From Phlebopus portentosus (taxonomy: Eukaryota > Basidiomycota > Agaricomycetes > Boletales > Boletinellaceae): a stretch of 64,000 bases of DNA. The position numbers and the translations under genes are program-made. Positions 18,771 through 31,036 of this stretch are shown one piece after another. The DNA lies in the NCBI GenBank assembly GCA_037892935.1, contig JAYXKI010000001.1:3472001-3536000 (forward strand), written 5' to 3'. Numbering within the stretch: the stretch's first letter is position 1; each line of letters starts with the position of its first letter. Under the pieces are notes generated by a model, which worked only from the letters and a program-made list of their open reading frames with translations, was not told where the DNA came from and made no database searches.

Positions 18771-21403
18771 ACGTCGGAACGACTGGTCGATCACCTAAAG
18801 GATTCTTTTCGTCGGACTCGTTAAAATATAATCGTCCTGTTGTACAATACCAAGATGCGAATATCAGTGACGGTTTCACCCTTCGAAAACTCCTTACCGA
18901 CGTAATACCTGATGAACCTGAAGCGGACGACGATGACTTCGACGTCTACACAGATTTGTTGGTTAGAAAAGTGAATGTGCAAGCAGGCGATTCGAACGAG
19001 CTTAGTGTGGAAGAGCGGAATCAAACCGCTATAAAAAATGAGGTTGAGGCGGAAGCACCTTACCGCGAGAACGTTGTTGCTCAGGCGAACGATACTGAAG
19101 CAGTATGGGATGTGGTTGGCAGACGCGCGGCTGAGGTATGGCGCGAGGGCATAGTGGACGCAGATCAATTCATCCGGAGGGCGGGAGGAAAGGAGCTGGA
19201 CGCTTTCGTTAGCATCGTACATCCAAAGATAGCGGGCGATGATGAAGTAGATTTGTCAAACCCTCTACTCGAAGAGGAAAACTTCATCGATGCTCATGCG
19301 CTAATTGACTCGGGATGCACGGGTTCATGTATCGATGAGGGCTTTGTCAAACGATACGGTTTCCCCACCCAAAGGTACATTCGGCCTAGACCAGTCTTCA
19401 ATGCTGACGGAACAAGCAATGAGGCGGGATTGATCAAGGAATATGTAGTCGTACGAATGTTCTTTGGGAAACACGAAGAGGAGATACGACTGGTGGTGAC
19501 ATCCTTAGCATCGAGCAACATCTTCCTTGGACATGACTGGTTGACGAAGCACAATCCTGAGATCGACTGGAGGTCAGGAACAGTCAAGTTCACGCGTTGC
19601 CCTGACGAATGTGAGTCGTCACTACCGAGTGAGGAGATAGACGAAGAATTTGTGAGGAATGTGCAGATGAAGGAAGCGGCGAAGTGGCCACCTTATCTGG
19701 AAGAATACGCAGACGTCTTTAGTGAAGAATCGTTTGAACGCCTACCAAACCATCGAACGTGGGACCATGCTATCGACTTGAAGCCAGATTTTAAGCCTAG
19801 CGATTGCAAGGTTTACCCATTGTCGCCGAAAGAACAAGAGGCAATGAAGGAGTTCATCGAAGAGAACCTAGCATCAGGACGCATCCGACAGTCGAAATCC
19901 CCGATGGCATCTCCGTTCTTCTTTATTAAGAAGGAAGATGGGAGCCTACGAGCAATACAAGACTATCGAAAGCTTAACGAAGGAACGGTTAAGAACAAAT
20001 ACCCGTTGCCATTGATAAATGAGCTCATCGATAAGGTCAAGGATGCGAAATACATCACGAAGCTCGACGTTCGCTGGGGATATTACAACATTCGGATTCG
20101 CGAGGGCGATGAGTGGAAGGCGGCGTTTAGGACGAATTTAGGCTTATTCGAACCAACGGTCATGTTTTTCGGATTATGCAATGCGCCGGCGACATTCCAA
20201 GGTTTCATGAACGATATCTTTCGAGAAATGATCCATGAGGGTATCGTCATCATTTACCTCGACGACATCCTCATTTTCTCAAACGATTTGGAAGAACATC
20301 GCCAACGCACCAAACGAGTCTTTGAGATCCTGCGTAAAAATGGACTTTTCCTGAAGCCACAGAAATGTGAGTTCGAGGTTGATACAGTTAAATATCTCGG
20401 ACACATCATCGGTAATGGCGAGGTTCGAATGGACCCGAAAAAGACAACAGCGGTTCAGGAGTGGCCAATCCCGCGAAACGTTCACGAACTGCAACAATTC
20501 CTGGGACTAGGGAATTGGTTGCGACGATTCGTAAAGGACTATAGCTCTGTCGTTAAACCCCTGACGATGCTGACGGGTAAGGTGGAATGGAAGTGGGGAG
20601 AGGAGGAACAACAAGCTTTCAAAGAGTTGAAGGGTCGGTTGAGTAGTCCCCCGGTTCTAGCCATCCCGAACGAGGAGGGTCCTTTCCGGGTCGAAGCAGA
20701 TGCGTCGGACTTTGCGTCTGGAGGAGTACTCCTTCAGAAACAAGACGACAAGTGGAAAGTGATAGCCTATCGATCGTCGACCTTCTTGGAGGCCGAACGG
20801 AATTACGAGATCTATGACAAAGAGATGCTCGCAATCGTACAAGCCCTCAAGGAATGGCGACAGTACCTTCAAGGAGCCAAGAAACCCTTTGAAGTGTGGA
20901 CTGATCACGCGAACCTGACATACTTCCGATCTCCTCAGAAGCTGAATCGTCGACAAGCTCGTTGGCGGCTCGATTTAGCCGAGTTTGACTTCACGCTGGT
21001 GCACAAGCCAGGGAAGACGCTAGGCAAGGCAGACATATTGTCGCGACGAGCAGACTACAACAAGGGCGAACGGGATAATGAAGACGTCACGTTCATTAGA
21101 GATGAATGGCTGGTCAGAGGAACGGTGGAGACGTCAAGGGATGTGCTGATTGAAAAGATTCGAAAGGCACAAGCAGAGGTGAACAAGGAAGAGAGACCGA
21201 CGAACTTAGTGCTCGTAGATGGGTTGTGGAAAAAGGAGGTGACGGTTAAGCTCTCGATGACGAAGACGAAGAAGTTTCAAAACGTTTTCATACCAACGAG
21301 TGTGAGGGAGGAAGTGATGAGGGAGTGTCACGACTCGACATTGGCAGGCCACCCAGGAGCGAACAAAACCGTTGCGCTAGAACAGGAGTTTCTGGTGGCC
21401 TAA
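18753..21403 (+). CDS. pol: Element A Pol, first part: protease, reverse transcriptase, RNase H
   Basis: The pol frame is open from before the gag stop to 21403. The first ATG in frame at 18956 is probably not the natural start, because conserved-looking codons precede it and element B has ATG where A has ACG at 18779. The aspartic protease motif is LIDSGCTGSCID (about 19300). The reverse transcriptase shows KSPMASPFFFIKKEDGSLR, KLDVRWGYYNIRI and the catalytic YLDDILIFS (about 20254). RNase H shows VEADASDFASGG, YDKEMLAIVQAL and WTDHANL, giving acidic catalytic residues. The zinc-binding start of integrase (ECHDSTLAGHPG) is at about 21326. The frame is cut after EQEFLVA by a one-base loss relative to element B. 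Confidence 0.9.
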
Positions 21404-22682
21404 CATGTACGTCGACGTCAGAAAATATGTGCGAGGATGCGATCGTTGTCAGCGAACGAAGGCCCTCAGAACGACAAGGGCAAAGGTTTTGCACCCTAAC
21501 GAGGTACCGGAGGCGCCCTGGCAAGTTGTCACGGTCGACCTGATCGGAGAGTTGCCGGAGTCAAATGGATTCAATGCGATTTGTGTGGTAGTTGATCGCT
21601 TTAGCAAACAAATCCATGCGATACCAACGACGACAAAATTGACGGCAGAAGGAATGGCCAGAATTTACAGGGACCATGTCTTCCGGTTGCACGGCTTACC
21701 TCGAAAGATCATCCACGACCGAGGAGTACAGTTCGATGCGAAGATGATGAGGGAGTTGTACAAACTCCTTCACATTGAAGGCAATCCGTCAACGGCGTAC
21801 CACCCTCAAACGGACGGACAGACAGAACGAGTTAATCAAGAACTCGAACAGTACCTTCGACTATACGTCAATCATCGACAATCAGACTGGGCGGACTGGC
21901 TAGCTCTCGCAGAGTTTGCGCACAACAATCGTGAACATTCGGTGACCAAACTATCACCCTTCTTCGTCAACACGGGACAACACCCTTCAGGCTTCACGGG
22001 CGTTGGAACGACTTCGTCCAATCTATCGGCAGAAGAGTTTGCTAAACATGTCAAGGGAATACACGAACTCGCTCAGGCCAATCTGACTCAGGCCAATGAA
22101 GACATGAAGCGCTTTTACAATCGTCACGCCGGGAAATCGATAGTCTATGAGATGGGACAAAAGGTCTTCTTAGATGGTCGAAACATAAAGACGATCCGAC
22201 CGACGAAGAAGATGGATGACAAATAGTTTGGCCCATTCGAGGTTATGGAAAGGGTGGGCGCGAGCGCATATAAGCTAAAGATCCCGAAGACATGAAAACA
22301 CGTTCATCCCGTCTTTAACGAGATCCTGCTCAAACCGGCCATTCAACCGTCTTTCGAATTACAAAAGAAGCCGCCTCCACCCCCACCAGTGATCATTGAT
22401 GAACAAGAAGAGTACGAGGTTGAAGAAATACTCGACTCACGTCTACATCGAGGAAGGCTCCAGTTCTTGGTCAAGTGGGTTGGATATGAGGAAGCGACAT
22501 GGCAGCCGGAATCCGACGTCAAGGATAATGCACAGGAATCAATTCAAGAATTCTATCGCAAACATCCTGGAGCTCCACGAAAGTTAACAATACCTCGACA
22601 AAGCATGCGAGCACTGTATAGGTTCACGTCGCCAGAAGGATTATGTGGTTGGTCGGGACGCCCAACCTTGAGAGGGGGGTGA
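21404..22682 (+). pseudogene. pol: Element A Pol, second part: integrase and chromodomain (broken)
   Basis: After the frameshift near 21380-21386, the frame continues with the CDRCQ half of the H2C2 zinc finger and the integrase core. Catalytic Asp, Asp and Glu are in TVDLIGELP, IIHDRGVQFDA and TDGQTERVNQ. A TAG at 22224-22226 and a TGA near 22294 stand where element B has Trp codons. The last part (22389-22682) is a chromodomain (YEVEEILDSRLHRGRLQ, LVKWVGYEEATWQPES). In chromoviruses this module directs integration towards marked chromatin. The three lesions make the copy non-autonomous unless the reads are erroneous. Confidence 0.85.
22668..22682 (+). promoter_or_regulatory. Polypurine tract
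   Basis: TTGAGAGGGGGGTGA directly precedes the 3' LTR and is conserved before the LTRs of elements B and C. It is the expected primer site for plus-strand DNA synthesis. Confidence 0.8.
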
Positions 22683-23091
22683 TGTAAGGACTCGAACATT
22701 TTCCTTTTCTTTTCTTATGTCATCACTCATTTTAATATTCTTTTTCCTTTTCTTTTATTTTTTCTTATGCGCTTATTCATCCAATTGCCGGAACATTCCA
22801 CAACGTTCTATCATGCTCACTAATCATCTCATTCCTTGTCATGTGACTTCCTATTAGAGTAGACCTTTCCCGCGCTCACAGTCTATATAAGTAGATAGTT
22901 TGACTCTTTCGTTCCTTGTCTTTCTATTCTACTTACCTTCACTGCGACATAGGTATCTACTCTTGTATTATTAGTTTGTTGAATTCTACTTACCTTCACT
23001 GCGACATAGCCCGGCGACTCGCGTTAGCCAGTTGTTTGTTGTTTGTGTTGGCCGCCTCGAGATCGACGCCCGTTAGTCTCGCCGCCTAACA
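22683..23091 (+). repeat. Element A 3' LTR
   Basis: 409 bp, identical to the 5' LTR by eye apart from one C/T difference within the ACCTTTCC(C/T)GCGC context. It is followed by the ATATT target duplication. Confidence 0.93.
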
Positions 23092-23096
23092 ATATT

Positions 23097-23552
23097 GACA
23101 GGTCCTCAATGCCACCGGAGACACGAATGTGAGTACTGGGGCGAATTTAGGATTCGCGGAGGTTTTTAGGAACGTGGATGAAGCGAGGGGGAATTATAGG
23201 CGATATAGGGCGTGCGGCAGCGGTGCTTGCGCTTTCGCCGGGTGGTGGGTTGCATGTAAAAGGAGTGATAGATGCTCTTCTGGGGCACCGGGTGGGTGGG
23301 TCGTCTGCGACGATGGACGCGCGTCGACGGTTCAGCGCGGATGGAGATCTGGGTGCAGTGGAACAGGGTTCTTCTGTTCAGCCTCTTGTAAAGAGTATGG
23401 AATAATGATATGGTTGGCCGGTGGTTGTAGCTGAGGCTGTTTGACTGTTTTCTACCCTTCTTTGCAGCCTTAGTGAGTATCGCATGCCCTTGGAAGGGCC
23501 TGAGATCGGTTGGAACGACACCTTTTTACCTCCCTCACGGTGGGCTCCAAAA
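23097..23552 (-). pseudogene. Minus-strand coding relic, right part (split by element A)
   Basis: This is the continuation of the relic at 16347-16506. The frame into the insertion site reads HIRVSGGIEDLSISLQ on the minus strand. Upstream are Pro-rich frames (NPPPGESASTAAARPI) with a stop between. On the plus strand a possible exon after TTTGCAG at about 23466 reads EYRMPLEGPEIGWND. Direction is therefore uncertain and no family is recognised. Confidence 0.35.
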
Positions 23553-25723
23553 TGTAGACTATCAGACTCTCCTAGATAGGGACAAAGGCGGCGGTGGCGG
23601 CGTTCGACCACAGGGAGGCGATGTCAAAGGTGTCGAGAGGAAAAGGGGGAGGTCCTACCAGATCTACAGACTACCTACAGGCTTTCAGAAGCAACACTCA
23701 GCTCAGATGCACAAGGATCTGGCCATTAGGCAGATCTGCCGTGCCTTCGAATAACTCGCCGCGGCGATACGGGCCTCGACGGCTGAATAGGGACCGCCGA
23801 GTCCAACTGAACCGGCAAAGGAGTTGCAGCAGCGGACTGGGTGCGGCGCCGACAGAGGTTCGCACCAGTGCGATTCCATCTGGTAGTCGGGGAGATGACG
23901 TGGGAACGACACAGAGAAGGGGAAGGTGAGAGTGCGTCGACACCACTTGAAAGGGAAGTAGTGTCGGCGGTGGAACGACGTGGAGGCGGCAGAGGCAGCG
24001 AGAAGCGGGAGACTGGATTCAGACAGAAGGGGATGCCGGCGCCGGTGGTGGCGGCGAACACTAGAAGAGTGACAGCTGCGTCGAGACATTGAGGAAGTAT
24101 CACAGATGCCCTAACTGAATGGCGGTGCAGAGACACAAAAGGGGGCTTCAGCCGTGAGGAGAAATTGAAGATCGCGAGGCTGGTTACTAGAAGAGTGACG
24201 GCTGCATCAGGGCATTGAGGAAGAATCACAAACGATCTGAACCAAGCAGTGGCGAGGAAACACGAAAGGTGGCCTCAGGCGCGGGGAGAAATCGAAGATC
24301 GCAGGACTGGTTACTAGAAGAGTGACGGCTGCGTCGGGGCGTTGAGGAAGAATCACAAACGATCTGAACCAAGCAGCAGCGAGGGAACACGAAAGGCGGC
24401 TTCAGGCGCAGGGAGAAATCGAAGATCACGAGATTGATTACTAGAGGAGTGACGGCTGCATCGGGACGTTGAGGAGGAATCCTGAATGCTCAGAACTGAG
24501 CAGCGGTGGAGGAAACACGAAAGGCGGCTTCAGGCGTGGGGAGAAATCGAAGATTGCAGGATTAATTACTAGAGGAGTGATGGCTGTGTCAGGACATTGA
24601 GGAGGAATCCCGAATGCTCAGAACCGAGCGGCAGCGGAGGATCGAGAGAGGGGGATGGCGATCCAGATAAAAGTTGGAAATCCCTGGAGCAATTACTAGA
24701 AGAGTGACAGCTGCGCAGAAGGGAGATGTCCAGAGTGGCGAATGAGCTCAGCGGCTTCTATCCTGTGAGATCGGGGACCATGCCATCAGGACGGGATCAG
24801 TGGTGGCACGTGACCAGGAGTTCGCCCGATCCGGTTGTCTGGTTCTCTATATATACTGGTTTCTTGAAAGGGGCTTCTTTACTTGTGGTTGGTCTTTGGT
24901 AGCTGCGTTCTGAAGTGTATATCTGCTGCTTTTTAGGGTAGATACATGCTCTCTATATATACTATGAGTCCTTGATAAGAAATATCACTAAAGCGGCGGA
25001 CGGCAAGGCATGACAGGCACGCCGTGATGGCAGGGGCTGCTGCCGAGATGCACCGCCAAGCCACCAAGACCTAGGGGCACCCCAATCGGAATAGCGGAAT
25101 GCTGGTACGTCATATCAAATGTCGGGGCCATTCAGATCGGTCAGGGCGCGCTCTATATGGATCTGAAACACTAAGGGGTCAAATAAAACTAAAAAGGGGA
25201 ATATACGGATGGCCGCCGGGTGCGCTACCACACTCGGCGTACAATGTGGGATGATAAGAATATGACACAATCAATGAAATAGACCTGAGATTGGCTATCG
25301 TTCACCCAGCCAGCACGGCAGCAGGCATACACCTCCACGATGGTGCGATATACATCCACCGCAGCGTGTCCAGCCGCCGTGCGAGCATTTCCGAAGCCCG
25401 GAATCACTGGATTCGGCAGCACCGTTCTTGGGAGAGGCTGGAGAAGGGGAACCAGGGTTTGGTCGAAGTGGGGACAGGGTGATCATAAGATAGAAGTGAA
25501 GGCATCGCTGCCGGTTCGCATGGTCGGTGGCGGTGGCGGCGTGGGTGCTGTTCCTAGGCTGCCGAAGGTCCGACGGCCACTGAGCAGGCTGTATTATGGG
25601 TAATGGTGGCGAAGGCTGGTTTGCTGACAATAGTACATGGGGTGTCCTGGGTATGGCATAGGGGAGTACAGCCCTTACAGGCCTGTGCCGCTGGACCGGT
25701 ACAGGTTAGTGTGGCGCACTACA
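23553..25723 (-). repeat. R repeat copy 4, inverted, longest
   Basis: Read on the minus strand it starts TGTAGTGCGCCACACTA (25723) and ends GATAGTCTACA (23553), matching copies 2 and 3. At 2171 bp it is about 260 bp longer than copy 3, i.e. two more 127-bp units. The flanks (CCAAAA on the left, GCACC on the right) are not a duplication. The right side begins directly within gag of element B, so one or both junctions come from a rearrangement. With copy 3 it forms a large inverted repeat around element A. Confidence 0.78.
24069..24715. repeat. 127-bp tandem array inside R copy 4
   Basis: The landmark GTGA(C/T)(G/A)GCTG occurs at about 24069, 24195, 24322, 24449, 24576 and 24704, a spacing of 126-128 bp. 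Units contain AGAAATCGAAGAT and GAGGA(A/G)GAATC. The same array has fewer units in R copies 2 and 3, so its number varies between copies. Confidence 0.8.
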
Positions 25724-25735
25724 GCACCTCATGAG

Positions 25736-27123
25736 GACATTATATTGTCAAGTTGGGTGATTAAACCTTTATCACTTGGTGGGACGAGAACGTGAAGAAG
25801 TGGTATTCCAACAGAGAAGGAAAGTCGCTTTATTGGAGAGCGAGACAAGAAGACGACGTAGATGAACCCACACCTCTTACCCCAATGCAATTGACAGCCC
25901 TACTACCAGCCCTGACTATGTTGACTGCTCAGACAACAGCTCCACTCATAGCACCTTCTCTGTCGTTCACTAAACCACGAGAACCAGCTCCACTCGTACC
26001 GACTGAAGAGGACAAAGAGAGTAAGAAGAAGAACAAGAGATGTTGCTGTCAAAGGAATCAATAACAGACCTCGCAACAGCAATTGTGCTAGCGCTCCAGG
26101 CTGTGGGCAAATGCATGAACCAAGAATCGAGGGCATCAAAGAAGGTCCATGTTGCCAAACCCCGAGACTTCAATAGCAAACATGGTTATGTTGATTTTAA
26201 ATGAGAACTCTACCTGTACGTTTATGCGTTGGAGTCAGAGTTTAGGATGAGCAAGGTGAAGATCATGTTTGCTCTATCGTATATGAAGAGCGGTGCTGCT
26301 GCGAACTGGGCGGAGAGCTACATGAGCAGAGCAATCGATGAATATGGCAGAATAGCATTCAAGGACAACTGGGACGCCTTTCTGAAGAAACTCGATACTT
26401 CGTTCAATGACCCAGCCTGTTCACAGAAAGCTTTTGAAAGGCTCGATGCAATGTACCAAGGAGACCTCAACACCAACGAATTCTTCAACAAGTTCGACAT
26501 TTGCCGAGTAGATGCTGGACTGGCTATAGAGGCTCATGATAAATGGCTGATGAGTCGTTTGAAATGGGCTCTAAACCCGAAAGTAGTTGAAGGTATTATG
26601 CGCCTACCTAATGAACCAACGTCGTATGAGGAATTCAAGAGAGCTGCCGTCAAGGTCGACAGAGTCAAATGGCAGATCAGAGATCTGTTGGCCGAACATA
26701 GGAGGAAGACGATCAGCTCGACTGTGGTGAAGCCAGCTCTGCCACCACTGCAACACCCAGCGCCACCTCAACAAGCAACTTGTCCTTTCGTCCCTCCCAC
26801 CCAAGATCGTCGCGATGCAACCAGAGTAACATATAGAGGCTTAGGTCAGCCAATGGATATAATGATGAACTAGGCGCATCGTACGTGTGCTTGCTACAAG
26901 TGTGGCCAGGTGGGCCACTACATCCAGGAATGCCCATGAGGTCGTGAGGCGATACATGCAATCATTGTAGCATTCATCCCAGCAGACAGGAAAGCGCTCT
27001 TCGAAGAACTCGGCCAGGTGAAGGAATCCTCCTTCAAAGAGGTTGACGAAGTCGATGTACAAGTGGTGCCCGCTGAGTTGGAAGAACTCATAGAAGGTAA
27101 GGGTTTTCTGGAGGACCAGGCGT
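25736..27123 (+). pseudogene. gag: Element B Gag remnant
   Basis: It corresponds to residues about 20-483 of element A Gag. Stops break it, for example before the capsid region (about 26202) and at 26871 just before the knuckle. The central piece 26229-26873 is still open (FNKFDICRVDAGLAIEAHDK). The heptamer GGGTTTT at 27100 and the terminal stop are retained. Confidence 0.85.
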
Positions 27124-27133
27124 AGACATCAGA

Positions 27134-30100
27134 ATGACTGGTCAATTACCTAAAAGACTCTTTTCATTGGACTCATTAAAATATAATTGTCCTGTTGTAC
27201 AATACCAAGATGCAAATATCAGTGATGGTTTTACCCTTCGAAAACTCCTTACCGACGTGATACCTGATGAACCTGAAGCGGACGATGATGACTTTGAAGT
27301 CTACACAGATTTGTTGGTTAGAGAAGTGAATGCGTGAGCAGGCAATTCAAACGAGCTTCGTGTAGAAGAGCGGAATCAAACCGCTATAAAAAATGAGGTT
27401 GTGGTGGAAGCACCTTACCGCGAGAATGTTGTTGCTCAGGTGAACGTTACTGAAGCAGTGTGGGATGTGGTAGGCAAATGTGCAGCTGAGGTATGGCGTG
27501 AGGGCATAGTGGACACAGATCAATTTGTCCAGAGGGCGGGAGGAAAGGAGCTAAATGCCTTCATTAGCATTGTACATCCAAAGGTAGCAGGCGACGATGA
27601 AGTAGACCTGTCAAATCCTCTACTCAAGGAGGAAAACCTCATCGATGCTCATGCACTAATTGACTCAGGATGCATAGGGTCTTGCATTGACGAAGGATTT
27701 GTCAAATGGTACAGTTTCCCCACTCAAAGGTACATTCAACCCAGGCCGGTCTTCAATGCAGATGGAACAAGCAACGAGGGTGGGCTGATCAAAGAATATG
27801 TGATTGTACGAATGTTTTTTGGGAAACATGAGGAAGAGATTTGATTGGCAGTAACATCCTTAGCATCAAGCAACATCTTCCTCAGACATGACTGGTTGAC
27901 AAAACACAACCCCGAGATTGATTGGAGGTTGGGAACAGTCAAGTTCACACATTGCCCTGATGAGTGCGAGTCATCGTTATCAGAGGAGGAGATAGACAAA
28001 GAGCATGTGAGGAATGTGTAGATGAAGGAAGCGGCAAAGTGGCCACCTTACCTGGAAGAGTATGCAGACATCTTTAGTGAGGAATCATTCAAATGTCTAC
28101 CAAACCACCAAATGTGGGACCATGCTATTGACTTGAAGCTGTATTTCAAGCCCAGCGATTGCAAGGTTTATCCATTGTCGCTGAAGGAACAAGAGGCAAT
28201 AAAGAAATTTATTGAGGAAAACCTAGCATCAGGATGCATCCGACAGTCAAAATCCCCAATGGTGTCACCATTCTTCTTTATTAAGAAGGAGGATGGGAGC
28301 TTACAAGCAATCCAAGACTACTGGAAGCTCAACGAAGGAACGGTCAAAAATAAATACTCATTGCTATTGATAAATGAGCTCATCAATAAAGTTAAGGACG
28401 CAAGATACATCACAAAGCTCGATGTTTGCTGGGGATATTACAATATTCAGATCTGTGAGGGCGATGAATGGAAGGTGGCATTCAGGACAAACTTAGGCTT
28501 ATTCGAACCGACGGTCATATTTTTCGAATTATGCAATACGCCAGCAACATTCCAAGGATTCATGAATGATATATTTTAAGAACTAATTCATGAGGGTATT
28601 GTCATCATTTACTTCGATGACATCCTCATTTTCTTGAACAATTTGGAGGGACATTGCAGGTGCACCAAACGAGTCTTTGAGATCCTTCGTCAAAATGGAC
28701 TTTTCCTGAAACCACAAAAATGTGAGTTCGAGGTCAATACAGTTAAGTATCTCGGACACATCATTGGTAATGGCGAGGTTCAAATGGATCCAAAGAAAAC
28801 AACGGCGGTGCAGGAGTGGCCAATCCCACGAAATGTTCACGAACTGCAACAATTCCTGGGACTAGAAAATTGGTTGCGATGTTTCATAAAAGACTACAGC
28901 TCTATCGTCAAACCATTGACCGTGCTGATGGGCAAGATGGAATGGAAGTGGGGTGAAGGGGAACAACAAGCATTCGAAGAGTTGAAGAGTCGGTTGAGTA
29001 GTCCCCTGGTCCTAGCTATACTGAACAATGAAGGTCCTTTCCAGGTCAAGGCAGATGTGTCAGACTTTGCATCTGGGGGAGTACTCCTCCAGAAACAAGA
29101 CGACAAGTGGAAGGTGATAGCCTATTGATTGTCAACCTTCTTGGAGGCTGAATGAAATTATAAAATCTATGACAAAGAAATGCTCGCAAACATTTAAGCT
29201 CTCAAGGAATGGCAACAATACCTTGGAGCCAAAGAACCCTTCGAGGTGTGGACCAATCACGCAAACTTGGCGTATTTCCGATCACTGCAAAAGTTGAATT
29301 GTCGACAAGCACATTGGCGGCTTGATTTAGCCAAGTTTGACTTCACACTGGTGCACAAGCCAAGGAAGACGTTGGGCAAGGTGGATATATTGTCGCGACG
29401 AGCTGATTACAACAAGGGTGAACAGGATAATGAGGACGTCACGTTCATCAAGCATGAGTGGTTGGTCAGAGGAATAGTGGAGACGTCAAGGGACGTGCTG
29501 ATCGAGAAGATTTGAAAGGCACAGGTGGAATTGGATGAGGAAGAGAGACCAGCAAACTTAGTGTTTGAGGATGGGTTGTGGAAGAAAGAGGTGATGGTTA
29601 AGCTCTTGATAATGAAGACGAAGAAATTTCAAAACATTTTTGTACTGACGAGCATGAGGGAGGAAGTGATGAGGGAGTGCCATGATTCAACATTGGCAGG
29701 CCACCCAGGAGCGAACAAGATAGTTGCACTGGCAAACAGAAGTTTCTGGTGGCCTAATATATACATTGATATCAGAAGTTATGTGTGAGGATGTGATCGT
29801 TGTCAGCAAACGAAGGCCCTCAGGACAATAAGGGCAAAGGTTTTGCACCTGAATGAGGTGCCAGAGGCACCATGGCAAGTTGTCACGGTCGACCTGATCA
29901 GAGAATTGCCAAAGTTGAATAGATTTAATGCAATTTGCATTGTAGTCAATTGCTTCAGCAAACAGATCCATGCAATACCGACAATGACAAAATTGACAGC
30001 TGAAGGAATGGCGAAGATTTACAGAGATCATGTATTCCGGTTGCACGGCCTACCTTGAAAAATCATCCACGATCGAGGAGTACAGTTTGATGCAAAGATG

Positions 30101-30990
30101 ATGAAAGAGTTGTATAAACTCTTCCACATTGAAGGCAATCTGTCAACTGCATATCACCCTCAGACAGATGGACAAACAGAACGAGTTAATCAAGAACTCA
30201 AACAGTACCTTCGACTGTATATCAATCATTGATAATCAGACTGGGTGGACTGGCTAGCCCTCACAGAATTTGCGCACAACAATCGTGAACATTCAGCGAC
30301 CAAACTATCACCCTTCTTCATCAACTCCGGACAACACCCTTCAGACTTTACGAGCATTGGAATGACATTGTCCAATCTATTGGCAGAGGAGTTTGCCAAA
30401 CATGTCAAGGGAGTACATGAACTCGCTCAGACCAATTTGACCCAAGCCAATGAAGACATGAAGTGCTTTTATGATTGCCATGCTGGAAAGTCAGTAGCCT
30501 ATGAGGCTGGACAAAAGGTCTTTTTGGGTGGCCAAAATATCAAGACTATCTGACCGATGAAGAAGATGGACGATAAATGGTTCAGCCCATTTGAGGTTAT
30601 GGAAAAGGTGGGTGCGAGTGCATATAGGCTAAAGATCCTAAAAACATGGAAACATGTTCATCCTGTCTTTAACAAGATCCTACTCAAGCTGGCTATCCAA
30701 CTGTCTTTTGAATCACAGAGACGACCACCCCCACCTCCACCTATAATCATTGACAAACATAAAGAATACGAAGTTGAAGAGATACTTGACTCACGATTAC
30801 ATCAAGGCAAACTTCAATTTCTGGTTAAGTGGGTTGGGTACGAAGAAGCGACTTGACAACCAGATTCGGACATTAACATGAACGCACAAGAAGTAATTCA
30901 GGAATTTTATCGAAAATACCCGGGTGCTCTATGAAAGTTAACGATACCTTGACAAAGCATGCAAGTGCTGTATAAATTTACGTCATTGGA
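27134..30990 (+). pseudogene. pol: Element B Pol remnant
   Basis: Pieces match protease (LIDSGCIGSCID), reverse transcriptase, RNase H (VKADVSDFASGG), integrase and chromodomain (YEVEEILDSRLHQGKLQ) of element A in order. The reverse transcriptase catalytic motif reads YFDDILIF. Most disruptions are single C-to-T or G-to-A changes and not deletions, so the gene was silenced by point mutation. It keeps the base that element A lost near 21380, which locates A's frameshift. Confidence 0.88.
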
Positions 30991-31036
30991 AGGACTATGT
31001 GGTTGGTCGGGACACCCAACCTTGAGAGGGGGGTGA

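Larger units (their letters stand above)
16507..23096 (+). mobile_element. Element A: near-complete chromodomain Ty3/gypsy retrotransposon (chromovirus)
   Basis: Two 409-bp LTRs (16512-16920 and 22683-23091) bracket gag and pol and are flanked by ATATT on both sides (16507-16511, 23092-23096). By eye the LTRs differ at one base (TGCGC against CCGCGC context near 16700/22871), so insertion is recent. Domain order is Gag with a zinc knuckle, protease, reverse transcriptase, RNase H, integrase, chromodomain, which is the chromovirus order of Ty3/gypsy. The coding capacity is damaged by one frameshift and two stops in the integrase part, so this copy cannot move by itself unless helped in trans. 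Confidence 0.93.

Noticed and set aside
18956..18958. ATG 18956 as the true start of Pol
   Set aside because: Sequence upstream to 18779 is also conserved in element B in the same frame, and the frame is open through the gag overlap, so a fused Gag-Pol is more likely.
24069..24715. 127-bp tandem array as a CRISPR array
   Set aside because: Units are long, without unique spacers, lie within a dispersed eukaryotic repeat, and vary in number between copies. There is no cas gene and the genome is fungal.
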